From the NCBI RefSeq assembly GCF_002251855.1, contig NZ_NOXW01000019.1:1-64000 (forward strand): DNA of 64,000 nt, read 5' to 3'. A program made the position numbers and the translations under genes. Shown one piece after another: positions 17,400 through 28,694 of this stretch. Each line of letters begins with the position of its first letter. Position 1 is the stretch's first letter. The notes beneath the pieces are model-generated. The model did not search any database. It was not told the origin of the DNA and saw only the letters and a program-made list of their open reading frames with translations. Source of the stretch: Rhodoferax sp. TH121 (GTDB lineage: Bacteria; Pseudomonadota; Gammaproteobacteria; Burkholderiales; Burkholderiaceae_C).

Positions 17400-19238
17400 A
17401 TGACGGAGGCCATGCTTCCCGCCAGGCTGGACTCCACGCTGGCCTATGACATTGCCCGGGCGATGCTCGACGGCTTTAATCGCCACTACCAGCTCTTTCG
17501 CGCTGAGAGCGCGCGGGCCAAGCATCGCTTCGAAGTGGCTGATTGGCACGCCCAGCAACGTGCCCAGCGCGAACGCATCGAGTTCTATGACCTGCGCGTG
17601 AAGGAATGCTCCAAACGCCTGGAGCGGGAGTTCAAGGCAGGCGAACAAGGGCGTGCGCTTTGGCAGCAGATCAAGCTGCACTACATCGGGCTTTTGGTCG
17701 ACCACCACCAGCCCGAGCTGGCCGAGACTTTTTTCAACTCGGTCACGACCAAGATCCTGCACAGCAGCTATTTTCAGAACGACTTCATCTTTGTGCGGCC
17801 GGCGGTCAGCACCGAGTACATCGAAAACCTGGCCTCCGCCGGGCGGCCCAGTCACCGTCCCACCTACCGCTGCTACTACCCCACGCAAGACGACCTGCAA
17901 CAACAGCTGGTGCGCATGGTGCAAGACTTTGACCTGCGTGCGCCGTTTGAAGACCTGGTGCGCGACGCCGCACGTGTGCAAGGGGTGATGCAAGCCCAGC
18001 TGGGTGATGTCAAGTTACGGGCCAACTTGCAGGTGCAAGTGCTCACCGGGCTGTTCTTCCGCAACAAGGGTTGCTACATCATCGGCAAGCTCATCAACGG
18101 TTTCTACGAACATGGCTTCGCACTGCCGGTGTTGCACGGCCGCGGTGGCTTGCGCATCGACGCCGCGCTGTTTGGCGAGGACGACCTGCTGCGCCTGTTC
18201 AGCTTTGCCCGCGCCTACTTCATGGTGGACATGGAGATCCCCAGCGCCTACGTGCAGTTTTTGCGCAGCATGATGCCGCGTAAGCCACGCAACGAGCTCT
18301 ACAACGCGCTCGGACTGGCCAAGCAGGGCAAGACACTGTTCTACCGTGACTTTCTGCACCACCTGCAGCACAGCACGGACCAGTTTCGTATCGCCGCCGG
18401 TATCAAGGGCATGGTCATGCTGGTGTTCGACCTGCCCAGCTACCCTTATGTGTTCAAACTCATCAAGGACCACTTTCCGCACCAGAAAGAGACCACGCGC
18501 GAGCAGGTCAAGGCCAAGTACCAGCTGGTCAAGCAGCACGACCGCGTGGGCCGCATGGCCGACACGCTGGATTACGGAGATGTGGCTTTCCCGCGCGAGC
18601 GTTTCAGCGATGCGCTGATGGCCGAGTTGCAGGCGTACGCACCCAGCCAGTTCGAGATCAGCGACCGCGATGGCGACGGCCAGACTGAGGTCATCATCAA
18701 ACACCTCTACATCGAGCGGCGCATGATCCCGCTCAATATGTACCTGCAGGAAGCGTTTGACGCGGGCGGCGCCGACCCGGCCAATACCAGCCCGGCCGCG
18801 CTGCGGGCCCGCCAGCAGATCACCCGTGCCGTCATCGATTATGGCTATGCCATCAAGGACATGGTGGCCGCCAACATCTTCCCCGGCGACATGCTGTGGA
18901 AGAACTTCGGCATCACCCGCAACAGCCAGGTGGTGTTCTACGACTACGACGAGATTGAGTACCTGACCGCCTGCAACTTCCGCAAGGTGCCCGAGCCGCG
19001 CAACGAGGAAGAGGAAATGTCCAACGAAATTTGGTACCGCGTGGGCCCACACGATGTGTTCCCCGAGACCTTTGCCCCGTTTCTACTGGGCAATCCGCTG
19101 GTGCGTGAAGTCTTCCTGCAGTACCACGCCAATTTGCTGGACCCCGCCTTCTGGCAGACGCAGAAAGAGCGCATCGCGGCGGGCTATGTGCACGATGTGT
19201 TTCCGTATGAGAAGGGGAAGCGGTTTCCGCGCTACTGA
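17400..19238 (+). CDS. aceK: Isocitrate dehydrogenase kinase/phosphatase
   Basis: This bifunctional enzyme phosphorylates and dephosphorylates isocitrate dehydrogenase and so directs isocitrate to the TCA cycle or the glyoxylate bypass. Its 612 residues match the family. Signature blocks include [51 protein letters not shown] and [16 protein letters not shown]. The ATG at 17400 lies at the edge of a repeat copy; an ATG at 17412 (Met-Leu-Pro-Ala-Arg) would fit equally well. No aceA or aceB is adjacent. Confidence 0.95.
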   Translation: MTEAMLPARLDSTLAYDIARAMLDGFNRHYQLFRAESARAKHRFEVADWHAQQRAQRERIEFYDLRVKECSKRLEREFKAGEQGRALWQQIKLHYIGLLVDHHQPELAETFFNSVTTKILHSSYFQNDFIFVRPAVSTEYIENLASAGRPSHRPTYRCYYPTQDDLQQQLVRMVQDFDLRAPFEDLVRDAARVQGVMQAQLGDVKLRANLQVQVLTGLFFRNKGCYIIGKLINGFYEHGFALPVLHGRGGLRIDAALFGEDDLLRLFSFARAYFMVDMEIPSAYVQFLRSMMPRKPRNELYNALGLAKQGKTLFYRDFLHHLQHSTDQFRIAAGIKGMVMLVFDLPSYPYVFKLIKDHFPHQKETTREQVKAKYQLVKQHDRVGRMADTLDYGDVAFPRERFSDALMAELQAYAPSQFEISDRDGDGQTEVIIKHLYIERRMIPLNMYLQEAFDAGGADPANTSPAALRARQQITRAVIDYGYAIKDMVAANIFPGDMLWKNFGITRNSQVVFYDYDEIEYLTACNFRKVPEPRNEEEEMSNEIWYRVGPHDVFPETFAPFLLGNPLVREVFLQYHANLLDPAFWQTQKERIAAGYVHDVFPYEKGKRFPRY

Positions 19239-19260
19239 AGTCGCCAAGCGCTTTGTCGTA

Positions 19261-19350
19261 CACTCCGCCCTGCCCGGGGTGCGCAGTGGTTGCGCTGAGA
19301 TGGATACCAAACCCGTGAACTTGATCTGGTTCATACCAGCGTAAGAAGTG
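19261..19350 (+). promoter_or_regulatory. TPP riboswitch
   Basis: The leader upstream of thiC contains the conserved thi-box elements in order: CGGGGTGC, CTGAGAT, ACCCGTGAACTTGATCTGG and ATACCAGCGTAAGAAGTG. CACT at the 5' side and AGTG at the 3' side can close helix P1. TPP binding should lower expression of thiC and the genes behind it. The gap of about 185 bases to thiC holds further hairpins, including CCCCCG at 19361 with CGGGGG at 19405. Confidence 0.95.
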
Positions 19351-19452
19351 CAGAGCAGTGCCCCCGGCCGAGTGCCGAACGGGCGTTCGCTCATTCCAAG
19401 TTTTCGGGGGCCTGTCGTTCTCTTCCTTCGGGCGTTAACCCGGAGAAGACCC

Positions 19453-21422
<1,970 letters not shown>

Positions 21423-21424
21423 CC

Positions 21425-22471
21425 ATGGTCACTCTGCGCATAGGCATTGCCGGTGCGGGTGTGCTGGGCCGGCTACTGGCCGTGCAACTCAGCCGTTCCG
21501 GCCATTCCGTGCAGGTGTTTGACACTGCCGAGGGACCGGGACCAGACGATGCATCCGGTGCGCGCGCTGCGGGCTGGACGGCCGCGGGCATGCTCAGCCC
21601 CGTGGTGGAACTGGAGCGCGCGGGCGCCGAGGTGTTTGCCCTGGGCCTGCGCTCCTGCTCGCTGTGGCCGCAGATCGTGCAGAGGCTGGTGCAGCCGGTA
21701 GACCTGCGCATGCAGGGCAGCCTGCTGCTGGCCCACCGCAGTGATGCGGGGGCGGCACAGCGCGTGGTGGGCTTGCTGCGGGCCAAGGCCGACGCGGCCT
21801 ACCAGCCAGAACCGCTGCCCTTGTCGCAACTGCACGAATTGGAGCCCAGCATCAGCGGCCCGGCATTGGCCTGGCTGCTGCCCAGCGAGGGGCAGATCCA
21901 CCCGGTGCAAGCCCTGCAGGCTTTGGCCGCGCAGGCCACGGCGCAAGGCGTGGAATGGCACTGGGGCGCCTCGGTGACCGCGGTGACTGCGGGGCAACTC
22001 GAGGTGCACGGCCAGCGCCACTGCTTTGACCATGTGTTTGACGTGCGCGGCGTTGGCGCCAAGCCGGTGGTGCCCGTGCGCGGCGTGCGTGGCGAGGTGT
22101 TCTGGCTTCATGCCCCCGGCGTGCCGCTGCACCGCCCCGTGCGCTTGCTGCACCCGCGCCATTCCATCTACATGGTGCCCCGCCCCGGCGACATCATCGT
22201 GGTGGGCGCCAGTGAAATCGAGAGCGAAGACCGATCCCCCGTGTCCCTGCGCAGCACCATCGAGCTGCTGAGCGCCGCGCACAGCGCCATCCCTGCACTG
22301 GCCGAAGCGCGTGTGGTCCACACGGAAACCAACCTCCGCCCCGCACTGCCCGACAACCTGCCCGCGCTGCGCCACGCACCGGGCCTCACCGTCATCAACG
22401 GCCTCTTTCGCCACGGCTGGCTCATCGCCCCCGCGCTGGTGGAGCAGGCCCTGCAAGAGCTGGAACTATGA
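21425..22471 (+). CDS. thiO: Glycine oxidase ThiO (FAD-dependent)
   Basis: This FAD oxidase makes dehydroglycine for the thiazole ring. The N-terminus has the dinucleotide-binding motif [16 protein letters not shown], and the DAO-type C-terminal block contains [18 protein letters not shown] and [18 protein letters not shown]. At 348 residues it fits the family. The ATG follows the thiC stop directly and its stop overlaps the thiS start. Glycine oxidase replaces ThiH in aerobes, consistent with an oxygen-using bacterium. Confidence 0.9.
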   Translation: MVTLRIGIAGAGVLGRLLAVQLSRSGHSVQVFDTAEGPGPDDASGARAAGWTAAGMLSPVVELERAGAEVFALGLRSCSLWPQIVQRLVQPVDLRMQGSLLLAHRSDAGAAQRVVGLLRAKADAAYQPEPLPLSQLHELEPSISGPALAWLLPSEGQIHPVQALQALAAQATAQGVEWHWGASVTAVTAGQLEVHGQRHCFDHVFDVRGVGAKPVVPVRGVRGEVFWLHAPGVPLHRPVRLLHPRHSIYMVPRPGDIIVVGASEIESEDRSPVSLRSTIELLSAAHSAIPALAEARVVHTETNLRPALPDNLPALRHAPGLTVINGLFRHGWLIAPALVEQALQELEL

Positions 22472-22695
22472 ACACCACAGACACCGCGCCGCACACGATT
22501 ACCGTGGTGGTGAACGGCAACCCCGAAAGCACCACGGCCACCACCTTGCAAGCCTGGGTAGACGCACGCGGCGTGCTGCCCTCCGCCCTGGCCACCGCCG
22601 TGAACGGCAACTTCGTCCCCCGCAGCCTGCGCGCCCAGCAACCGCTAGCCGAAGGCGACACCATCCTGACCTTCCAACCCATAGAAGGAGGTTGA
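22468..22695 (+). CDS. thiS: Sulfur-carrier protein ThiS
   Basis: This 75-residue ubiquitin-fold protein carries sulfur as a C-terminal thiocarboxylate. It shows [21 protein letters not shown] and ends in Glu-Gly-Gly, the required Gly-Gly tail. It overlaps thiO by four bases and lies two bases before the thiG ATG, so the genes are coupled. Confidence 0.93.
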   Translation: MNTTDTAPHTITVVVNGNPESTTATTLQAWVDARGVLPSALATAVNGNFVPRSLRAQQPLAEGDTILTFQPIEGG

Positions 22696-22697
22696 GC

Positions 22698-23591
22698 ATG
22701 ACCGAGCACCAAAGAGACCCGGTGGCAGTGGCTTCTGCGCAGGTAAAGGAGGAGACCGCGAAGCGGTCGGGGGACACGGAGCAGAAGCCGCTGCCACCGG
22801 GGCGCTCATCCGCAAGCGAATGGAGTATTGGCGGTCGGACTTTGACCAGCCGCTTCTTCCTGGGCACCGCCGCCTACCCATCCCCACAAATCCTGCAAGA
22901 CGCCATCACCGCCTCCGGCGCCCAAGTCGTCACCATGGGCCTGCGCCGCCAACTGGCCCACGGCGCCGAGGCCAGCGACTTCTTTGCATTGATCAAAGCC
23001 ACCGGCGCCCACCTGCTCCCCAACACGGCAGGCTGCCACACCGCCCGCGAAGCCATCACCCTGGCCCACATGGCCCGAGAGCTGTTCGACACCCCCTGGA
23101 TCAAACTCGAGGTGGTCGGCGACGCCCATACCCTGCAACCCGACCCGTTTGAGCTGCTCACTGCCGCCACCCAGCTGGTCAAAGACGGCTTCGAGGTCTT
23201 CCCCTACTGCATGGACGACCTGGTGAGCTGCCAGCGCCTGCTGGACGCGGGCTGCACCATCCTCATGCCATGGGGCGCGCCCATCGGCTCGGGCCAGGGG
23301 CTGGTGAACCCCGGCGCACTGCGCACGCTGCGCGCGCGCCTGCCGGGCGTGCCGCTCGTCGTGGACGCGGGCATCGGTTCCCCTGCCGACGCCGTGCAGG
23401 CCATGGAACTGGGGCTGGACGCCGTGCTGCTCAACAGCGCCGTGGCGCACGCCGTAGACCCCGTGCGCATGGCGCGCGCCTTCAAGCTCGGCATCGAGTC
23501 TGGCCGCCTCGCGTTCGAGGCCGGCGTCATGGCCCGCCAGGACATGGCCGTGGCTTCCACGCCCGTTGCCGGTCATCCCATCCTGTTGTAA
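22698..23591 (+). CDS. thiG: Thiazole synthase with repeat-derived N-terminal extension
   Basis: This TIM-barrel enzyme assembles the thiazole phosphate from DXP, dehydroglycine and ThiS thiocarboxylate. The catalytic Lys lies in [22 protein letters not shown] and [13 protein letters not shown] are family blocks. The usual protein begins near [20 protein letters not shown]. Here about 43 extra residues precede it, and most of them are encoded by a large inverted repeat (22718-22801). They are probably a disordered, dispensable tail, unless translation starts later. Confidence 0.93.
   Translation: MTEHQRDPVAVASAQVKEETAKRSGDTEQKPLPPGRSSASEWSIGGRTLTSRFFLGTAAYPSPQILQDAITASGAQVVTMGLRRQLAHGAEASDFFALIKATGAHLLPNTAGCHTAREAITLAHMARELFDTPWIKLEVVGDAHTLQPDPFELLTAATQLVKDGFEVFPYCMDDLVSCQRLLDAGCTILMPWGAPIGSGQGLVNPGALRTLRARLPGVPLVVDAGIGSPADAVQAMELGLDAVLLNSAVAHAVDPVRMARAFKLGIESGRLAFEAGVMARQDMAVASTPVAGHPILL
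22718..22801. repeat. Palindromic element inside thiG
   Basis: The arms CCCGGTGGCAGTGGCTTCTG (to 22738) and its mirror at 22781-22801 pair over 21 bp with one mismatch. The 42-base loop contains a nested hairpin, GACCGC-GAA-GCGGTC. The element is in frame at the start of thiG and lengthens the protein. Confidence 0.85.
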
Positions 23592-23651
23592 TGTGCTATG
23601 AAAAAAGAAGCTGCTCGCGCAATACCTACGAGGGCTAGAAGCACTTTAAGC
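23591..23651 (+). repeat. Dispersed ~60-bp repeat, copy 4 (thiG-thiDE gap)
   Basis: Blocks GTGCTATGAAAA, GAAGCTGCTCGCGCAATA and GAGGGCTAGAAGCACTTTAAG follow the family order. It fills the gap between thiG and the ThiD domain and supplies an ATG that opens a frame into thiDE. Confidence 0.8.
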
Positions 23652-25160
23652 ACGGAAGTTCCCCCCGTGGCGACTAACAAGCGCCCCGTGGTCTGGAGCA
23701 TCGCCGGCTCCGACTCAGGCGCAGGCGCTGGCCTGCAAGCCGACCTGAAAGCACTGCAGGCCTTTGGTGTGCACGGCTGCACGGCGGTGGCGGCCGTTAC
23801 CGCGCAAAACTCCGTGGCCGTTACCCGTGTGGAGCCTGTCAGCGCCGACCTGCTGGACGCGCAGCTGAGCGCAATGGCGCAGGACATGCCGCCCCAGGCC
23901 ATCAAGACCGGCCTGCTGGGCAGTGCGGACAACGTACGCGTGGTCAGCCAGTGGATAGATCGCTTGCGCGCGCAGGGCCATGCCGTCGCTTTGGTGGTGG
24001 ACCCAGTGCTGGGTTCCACTACGGGCGCGGCCTTTGCCAACGATGCGGTGCGCCAAGCCTATGTGGAAGAACTGCTGCCCCGCGCCACCCTCATCACCCC
24101 CAACCAGGCCGAGGCGCAGCGCCTGGGGCTGGCAGAGTCCGCCGCGCAGCAGGCCCTGCGGGCGCGGGGTGTGTCGCTGTGCATCACCGGCGGTGACGCG
24201 GATGATGCCCAAGCCAGTGACTGGCTGTGCAGCCCGCAGGCCACCGGTTGGCTCAGCCTGCCTCGCGTGGCCACGCACCACCACCACGGCACCGGTTGCA
24301 CCTTCGCCTCCACCGCCGCCGCCGCGCTGGCCAGCGGCTACTGCGTGGCCGACGCCGTGGTGCTGGCCAAGATGGCCACCACCCACGCCCTGCGCCACGC
24401 CTACGCAGCCGGGCAGGGCGCAGGCCCGGTGCAGGCCCTGCCGGACTTTGCGCAGCACATCGATAACCTGCCCGCCTTCACGCTGCCAGGTGCTGCCGCG
24501 CCACTGGATGTACATGCGCTGCCATCCTTCGCGCACCTGAGCAATCCCGCCTTGGGTGTCTACCCTGTGGTGGACAGCGCGGCCTGGGTGCGCCGCGTGT
24601 TGGTGGCCGGCATTCGCACCGTGCAGCTGCGCATCAAGGAACCGAACGAACCTACGTTGGCCACGCAGATCGCGGAGAGCATTGCGGCAGCCAACGCCAC
24701 GCCGCGTGCGCAGCTGTTCATCAACGACCACTGGCAACTCGCGCTGCAACACGGCGCCTATGGGGTGCACCTGGGCCAGGAGGATTTGGAACAGGTGGAT
24801 CTGCAGGCGCTGCGCCAGGCCGGCGTGCGCTTAGGGCTAAGCACCCATAGCTACTGGGAAGTCGCCCGCGCCTGGGCCCTGCGCCCCAGCTACATCGCCT
24901 GCGGCCCCATCTTCGCCACCCAAAGCAAAGACATGCCCTGGATTCCGCAGGGCCTGGACAACCTGCGCTACTGGGCCAGTGTGTTACCCCTGCCCGTGGT
25001 GGGTATTGCAGGCATTCATGTGGGCAATGTGGCGGACGTGGCCGCGACTGGGGCGGCCAGTGCAGCGGTGATTTCGGCGATCACGAAGGCGGCTAACCCT
25101 GAACAGGCGTGTGCGGCTTTGCTGCAGGGTTTTGCTGGCGGGACTACGCGCCCGGCTTGA
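23598..25160 (+). CDS. thiDE: HMP-P kinase / thiamin-phosphate synthase fusion
   Basis: This bifunctional enzyme phosphorylates HMP-P (ThiD, about residues 30-290) and joins HMP-PP to thiazole phosphate (ThiE, about residues 320-515). ThiD blocks are WSIAGSDSGAGAGLQADLKA and HHHHGTGCTFASTAAAALA. ThiE blocks are LFINDHWQLALQHGAYGVHL and CGPIFATQSKDMPWIPQGL. The ATG at 23598 lies inside a dispersed repeat; a GTG at 23667 (Val-Ala-Thr-Asn-Lys-Arg-Pro) behind GGAAG is a better family start. Its end overlaps the convergent protease gene by 17 bases. Confidence 0.93.
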   Translation: MKKEAARAIPTRARSTLSTEVPPVATNKRPVVWSIAGSDSGAGAGLQADLKALQAFGVHGCTAVAAVTAQNSVAVTRVEPVSADLLDAQLSAMAQDMPPQAIKTGLLGSADNVRVVSQWIDRLRAQGHAVALVVDPVLGSTTGAAFANDAVRQAYVEELLPRATLITPNQAEAQRLGLAESAAQQALRARGVSLCITGGDADDAQASDWLCSPQATGWLSLPRVATHHHHGTGCTFASTAAAALASGYCVADAVVLAKMATTHALRHAYAAGQGAGPVQALPDFAQHIDNLPAFTLPGAAAPLDVHALPSFAHLSNPALGVYPVVDSAAWVRRVLVAGIRTVQLRIKEPNEPTLATQIAESIAAANATPRAQLFINDHWQLALQHGAYGVHLGQEDLEQVDLQALRQAGVRLGLSTHSYWEVARAWALRPSYIACGPIFATQSKDMPWIPQGLDNLRYWASVLPLPVVGIAGIHVGNVADVAATGAASAAVISAITKAANPEQACAALLQGFAGGTTRPA

Positions 25161-26622
25161 GCGGGATGGCGATGTAGTTTTTCTCCGCCCCATGCTGCAC
25201 CAGCAGTGCCACGGAGCCTTTGGCCTGTGCCAGAAGGGCACGGGCTTGTTCCACGGACGTGACGGGTACATGGTTGATCGCCAACAGGATGTCCCCCGGG
25301 GCGATGCCGGCTTTGTCGGCTGTCTCTTGCACACCTTCGACCATCAGGCCGTTGCGGGCTTCGGCGGCGCGCTGCTCCACGGGCAGCAGGGGGCGCACGG
25401 CCAGGCCCAGCTGGGAGAGCACAGGGATATTGGGTACCCCATGGGGCGCGGGTTTTGTGGTTGTGGGGTCTTCCAATGTGGCGCGCACTTGCATGGCCTT
25501 GCCGTTGCGCAGCACGTCGATCTGCATTCGTTGGCCCGGCAATGCCATGGCCACCCATAGTGGCAGGTCGCTCGATGCGAGGATGGCGTGGCCGTCAATG
25601 CCGGTGATAACGTCTCCGGCTTGCAAACCTGCTTTGGCAGCTGCGGTGTCGGCACGCACCTCCGAGATGAGTGCGCCTGCGGGGCGTGGCAACTTGAACG
25701 CATCCGCCAGCGCTTGCGTCACTTCTTGTACTGACACGCCCAGCACGCCGTGCGATGCGCGGCCGGTGGCCACGATCTGGCGTTGTACTGATTGCGCCAG
25801 GTCAATCGGAATGGCAAAGCTCAGTCCTTGGTAGCCGCCGCTGCGCGTGTAGATCTGCGAGTTGATGCCCACCACCTCGCCACGGGCGTTGAACAGCGGG
25901 CCGCCCGAGTTGCCAGGGTTGATCGCCGCGTCGGTCTGGATGAAGGGGACGGTGTAGTCGTCGGGCAAGGTACGGCTCTTGGCGCTGACCACGCCGGTGG
26001 TGACGGTGTTGTCCAACCCGAAGGGCGAGCCAATCGCCAGTACCCACTCGCCAACGTTCAGGTCATTCGGCTTGCCGATGGCCACCGTGGGCAAATCTTT
26101 GGCCTCAATTTTCAGCACTGCCACATCCGTCTTGGCATCGCTGCCCAGCACCTTGGCCTTGAACTCGCGCCGGTCGGTCAGCTTGACGGTCACCTCGCTG
26201 GCATGGGCGATGACATGGGCATTGGTGAGCACCAGGCCGTCGGCACTGACGATAAAGCCCGACGCCCGCCCACTGACGGGGATCTGCATGCTGGCGCCTG
26301 TGGCGCCAAACTGCTCCTGGAACTTGCGCAGGAAGAGTTGGGCGGGGTCTTCGTTGTCGGCGCCTTTGGCGCTGGTGTCACTGTCCTTGCTGTCTGCGGT
26401 GATGAGCCGCGTGCCGCTCACACTGATGTTGACCACCGCCGGGCCGTAGCGCTGCACGATTTGGGCAAAGTCCGGCGTACCCAGGGTGCGGATGGCAAGC
26501 GGCGTTGCGGGGGGGAGGCTGGTGTTTTGTGCATGCGCGGTCACCAGCAGGTTGGCGCTGGCCAGCACAACAAGGGTGAGTCGGGTCAGGCGGGTCAAGG
26601 TAGAAGAGCTCATGCCCGCCAT
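25144..26622 (-). CDS. Periplasmic S1C serine protease (DegP/DegQ family)
   Basis: This HtrA-type protease or chaperone of the periplasm has a signal peptide ending near LLVTAHAQ. The triad is visible: His in LTNAHVIAHA, Asp in DAKTDVAVLK and Ser in INPGNSGGPLF. Two PDZ domains follow (about residues 300-390 and 400-490). Start ATGs at 26622 and 26613 are both possible. The reading frame stays open far upstream, antisense to the thiolase gene, but that part is spurious. The downstream end overlaps thiDE by 17 bases. Confidence 0.92.
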   Translation of the reverse strand: MAGMSSSTLTRLTRLTLVVLASANLLVTAHAQNTSLPPATPLAIRTLGTPDFAQIVQRYGPAVVNISVSGTRLITADSKDSDTSAKGADNEDPAQLFLRKFQEQFGATGASMQIPVSGRASGFIVSADGLVLTNAHVIAHASEVTVKLTDRREFKAKVLGSDAKTDVAVLKIEAKDLPTVAIGKPNDLNVGEWVLAIGSPFGLDNTVTTGVVSAKSRTLPDDYTVPFIQTDAAINPGNSGGPLFNARGEVVGINSQIYTRSGGYQGLSFAIPIDLAQSVQRQIVATGRASHGVLGVSVQEVTQALADAFKLPRPAGALISEVRADTAAAKAGLQAGDVITGIDGHAILASSDLPLWVAMALPGQRMQIDVLRNGKAMQVRATLEDPTTTKPAPHGVPNIPVLSQLGLAVRPLLPVEQRAAEARNGLMVEGVQETADKAGIAPGDILLAINHVPVTSVEQARALLAQAKGSVALLVQHGAEKNYIAIPLKPGA

Positions 26623-26686
26623 GGTGCCGGGCCCGCATGAAGACGTGTATGCGGCGCGTGAAGCCGGGGTAAAGATTTTTCTGCCA

Positions 26687-26714
26687 CAATTGACGTTTAC
26701 GTAAACGTCAATTG
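26687..26714. promoter_or_regulatory. LiuR-type operator palindrome 2
   Basis: A perfect 28-bp palindrome, half-site CAATTGACGTTTAC with its exact mirror, lies 31 bases before the thiolase ATG and upstream of the divergent protease. It contains the entire core of palindrome 1 at 12857. This makes the thiolase-led operon a likely LiuR target. Confidence 0.85.
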
Positions 26715-26745
26715 CGTTTGTCCACTTTGCATACCAAGGAAGACC

Positions 26746-27927
26746 ATGCCCGACTCCATCGTGATCGTCAGCGCCGCCCGCACCCCTATGGGGGCTTTCC
26801 AAGGCGATTTCGCCAGCTTGGCCGCCCATGACCTGGGGGGCGCCGCCATCCAGGCCGCCGTGCAGCGTGCGGGCATTGCGCCTGAGCAAGTGACCGAGGT
26901 GATCTTTGGCAACTGCCTGATGGCCGGCCAGGGCCAGGCGCCAGCGCGCCAGGCGGCTTTCAAGGGCGGCTTGCCCAAAAGCGCCGGTGCAGTCACGCTG
27001 AGCAAAATGTGCGGTTCCGGCATGCGCGCTGCCATGTTTGCGCACGACATGCTGCTGGCCGGAAGCCACGACGTGTTGGTGGCCGGTGGCATGGAAAGCA
27101 TGACCAATGCCCCGCACTTGCTCTTGAAGGGTCGCAGCGGCATCCGCATCGGCCATGACCGCGTCATGGACCACATGATGCTGGACGGCTTGGAAGACGC
27201 CTACGAGCCCGGCCGCTCCATGGGCACCTTTGGCGAAGACTGCGCCGCCAAGTACAGCTTCACCCGTGAGCAACAAGACAAATTCGCCACGGCCAGCGTG
27301 GAACGTGCACAAGCAGCTATCAAAAGTGGAGCGTTTGAGGCCGAGATCACTCCCATCACCGTCAAGACCCGTGCGGGTGACGTGCAGGTCAGCGTGGACG
27401 AAGGCCCCGGCAAGATCAAGCTCGACAAGATTCCCATGCTCAAGGCCGCGTTCAAAAAAGACGGCACCATCACCGCCGCGAGCAGCAGTTCCATCAACGA
27501 CGGCGCTGCCGCCATGGTGCTGATGCGCGAAGGCACGGCCAAAGACCTGGGCTGCAAGCAGCTGGCCAAGATCGTGGCCCACACCACCCACGCGCAAGAG
27601 CCCAACTGGTTTGCCACCGCCCCCGTGGGCGCCACGCAAAAGCTGTTGGCCAAAGCCGGCTGGAAGGTGGAGGGCGTGGACCTGTGGGAAATCAACGAAG
27701 CCTTTGCCGTCGTGCCCATGGCACTGATGGCCGAGCTGAACATTCCCCACGACAAGGTGAACGTGAACGGCGGCGCCTGCGCGCTGGGCCACCCCATTGG
27801 CGCCTCAGGCGCACGCATCATGGTGACCCTGATCCACGCCCTGAAAGCTCGCGGACTCAAGCGTGGCGTGGCCACCCTGTGCATTGGTGGCGGCGAGGCC
27901 ACTGCAGTCGCGCTGGAATTGCTATAA
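26746..27927 (+). CDS. Acetyl-CoA C-acetyltransferase (thiolase)
   Basis: This 393-residue thiolase condenses or cleaves acetoacetyl-CoA. The acyl-accepting Cys is residue 89 in LSKMCGSGMRAAMF. The second active-site blocks are WEINEAFAVVPMAL and GGACALGHPIGASGAR, and the C-terminal Cys lies in ATLCIGGGEATAVAL. Under the LiuR-type box it would split acetoacetyl-CoA, the product expected from leucine breakdown after CoA activation. Its last codons and stop are part of a dispersed repeat copy. Confidence 0.93.
   Translation: MPDSIVIVSAARTPMGAFQGDFASLAAHDLGGAAIQAAVQRAGIAPEQVTEVIFGNCLMAGQGQAPARQAAFKGGLPKSAGAVTLSKMCGSGMRAAMFAHDMLLAGSHDVLVAGGMESMTNAPHLLLKGRSGIRIGHDRVMDHMMLDGLEDAYEPGRSMGTFGEDCAAKYSFTREQQDKFATASVERAQAAIKSGAFEAEITPITVKTRAGDVQVSVDEGPGKIKLDKIPMLKAAFKKDGTITAASSSSINDGAAAMVLMREGTAKDLGCKQLAKIVAHTTHAQEPNWFATAPVGATQKLLAKAGWKVEGVDLWEINEAFAVVPMALMAELNIPHDKVNVNGGACALGHPIGASGARIMVTLIHALKARGLKRGVATLCIGGGEATAVALELL
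27305..27336 (-). repeat. Possible dispersed-repeat fragment, copy 5 (inside thiolase)
   Basis: On the minus strand this reads CACTTTTGATAGCTGCTTGT, matching the repeat centre. In the gene it is Arg-Ala-Gln-Ala-Ala-Ile-Lys-Ser-Gly, which also fits the normal thiolase sequence here, so it may be chance. The A/T-rich codons CAA GCA GCT ATC AAA stand out from the gene. Confidence 0.4.
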
Positions 27928-27976
27928 ATTCCGAAGCTGCTTGCGCAGTTTGCGCGCGGGCTGGAGGCACAAAATG
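27918..27976 (+). repeat. Dispersed ~60-bp repeat, copy 6 (thiolase-SDR gap)
   Basis: ATTGCTATAAATTCCGAAGC, TGCTTGCGCAG and GGGCTGGAGGCACAAAATG follow the family blocks. It contains the thiolase stop codon and ends at the SDR start codon, so it forms the entire intergenic gap. Confidence 0.85.
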
Positions 27977-28657
27977 AATGTATTCGTGATCGGCGCTTCG
28001 CGCGGTATTGGTTTGGAAGTGGTGCGCCAGCACCTGGATGCGGGCGACCGCGTGATTGCCACCGCGCGCGACGACGCTGGCCTGCAGCGCCTGCGTGACA
28101 TGGGCGCTCAGCCCCTGAAACTGGACGTGACCGACCCCGCCAGCGTGAGCGGCCTGAGCTGGGCGCTGGACGGCGAGAAGCTGGACATGGCCTATTACGT
28201 GGCCGGCGTGTTCAGCACCGAAGATGCCAAATCGCCTCCCACCCAGCAGGCTTTTGACGCCATGCTGCACGCCAACGTGCTGGGTGCCATGCAGGCCCTG
28301 CCGCAGGTGGCACCCTGGGTGGAAGAGGCGCAAGGCCAGTTCGTCTTCCTGACCAGTGACTTTGCCCAGATTGGCGGCGTGGAAAGCAGCCGCGGCTGGG
28401 TCTACCACGTGAGCAAGGCCGCGCTGAACATGGCGGTGGTCGCTGCACAGCCCGATTACCCCAAGGCCCAGTTTCTGTTGATCCACCCCGGCTGGGTGCG
28501 GACCGAGATGGGCACGCCCGATGCGCCCCTGCTGCCCGAAGAAAGCGTGGCAGCCATCCGCGCCACCGTGGCCGCGCGCAAGACGGGCAAGACTGGATTT
28601 GCTTGCAGCGATGTGCCCTACATCCGCTGGGACGGGACGCCCTTCTCCAGCTGGTAA
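27974..28657 (+). CDS. Short-chain dehydrogenase/reductase
   Basis: This 227-residue Rossmann-fold oxidoreductase has the cofactor motif VIGASRGIGLEVVRQHL and the catalytic Tyr-x3-Lys in WVYHVSKAALN. The arginines after the first strand (TARDD) suggest NADP(H). It resembles C-factor-like SDRs whose substrates are unknown. It lies between thiolase and acyl-CoA dehydrogenase in the LiuR-type operon, so a hydroxyacyl or related intermediate is possible. Confidence 0.85.
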   Translation: MNVFVIGASRGIGLEVVRQHLDAGDRVIATARDDAGLQRLRDMGAQPLKLDVTDPASVSGLSWALDGEKLDMAYYVAGVFSTEDAKSPPTQQAFDAMLHANVLGAMQALPQVAPWVEEAQGQFVFLTSDFAQIGGVESSRGWVYHVSKAALNMAVVAAQPDYPKAQFLLIHPGWVRTEMGTPDAPLLPEESVAAIRATVAARKTGKTGFACSDVPYIRWDGTPFSSW

Positions 28658-28694
28658 GCCAACAACCCTAACGATCCGAGAGAGACAAGTCCCC

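Noticed and set aside
27305-27336. Treating the thiolase match as a certain repeat copy
   Set aside because: The peptide Ala-Ala-Ile-Lys-Ser-Gly-Ala-Phe is normal for thiolases at this place, so only codon choice points to the repeat. It is kept as a low-confidence copy.
26623-27792. Long N-terminal extension of the S1C protease frame (to 882 residues)
   Set aside because: It is antisense to the whole thiolase N-terminal half, crosses the LiuR-type palindrome, and a clear signal peptide begins at 26622. It is an open shadow frame in GC-rich DNA.
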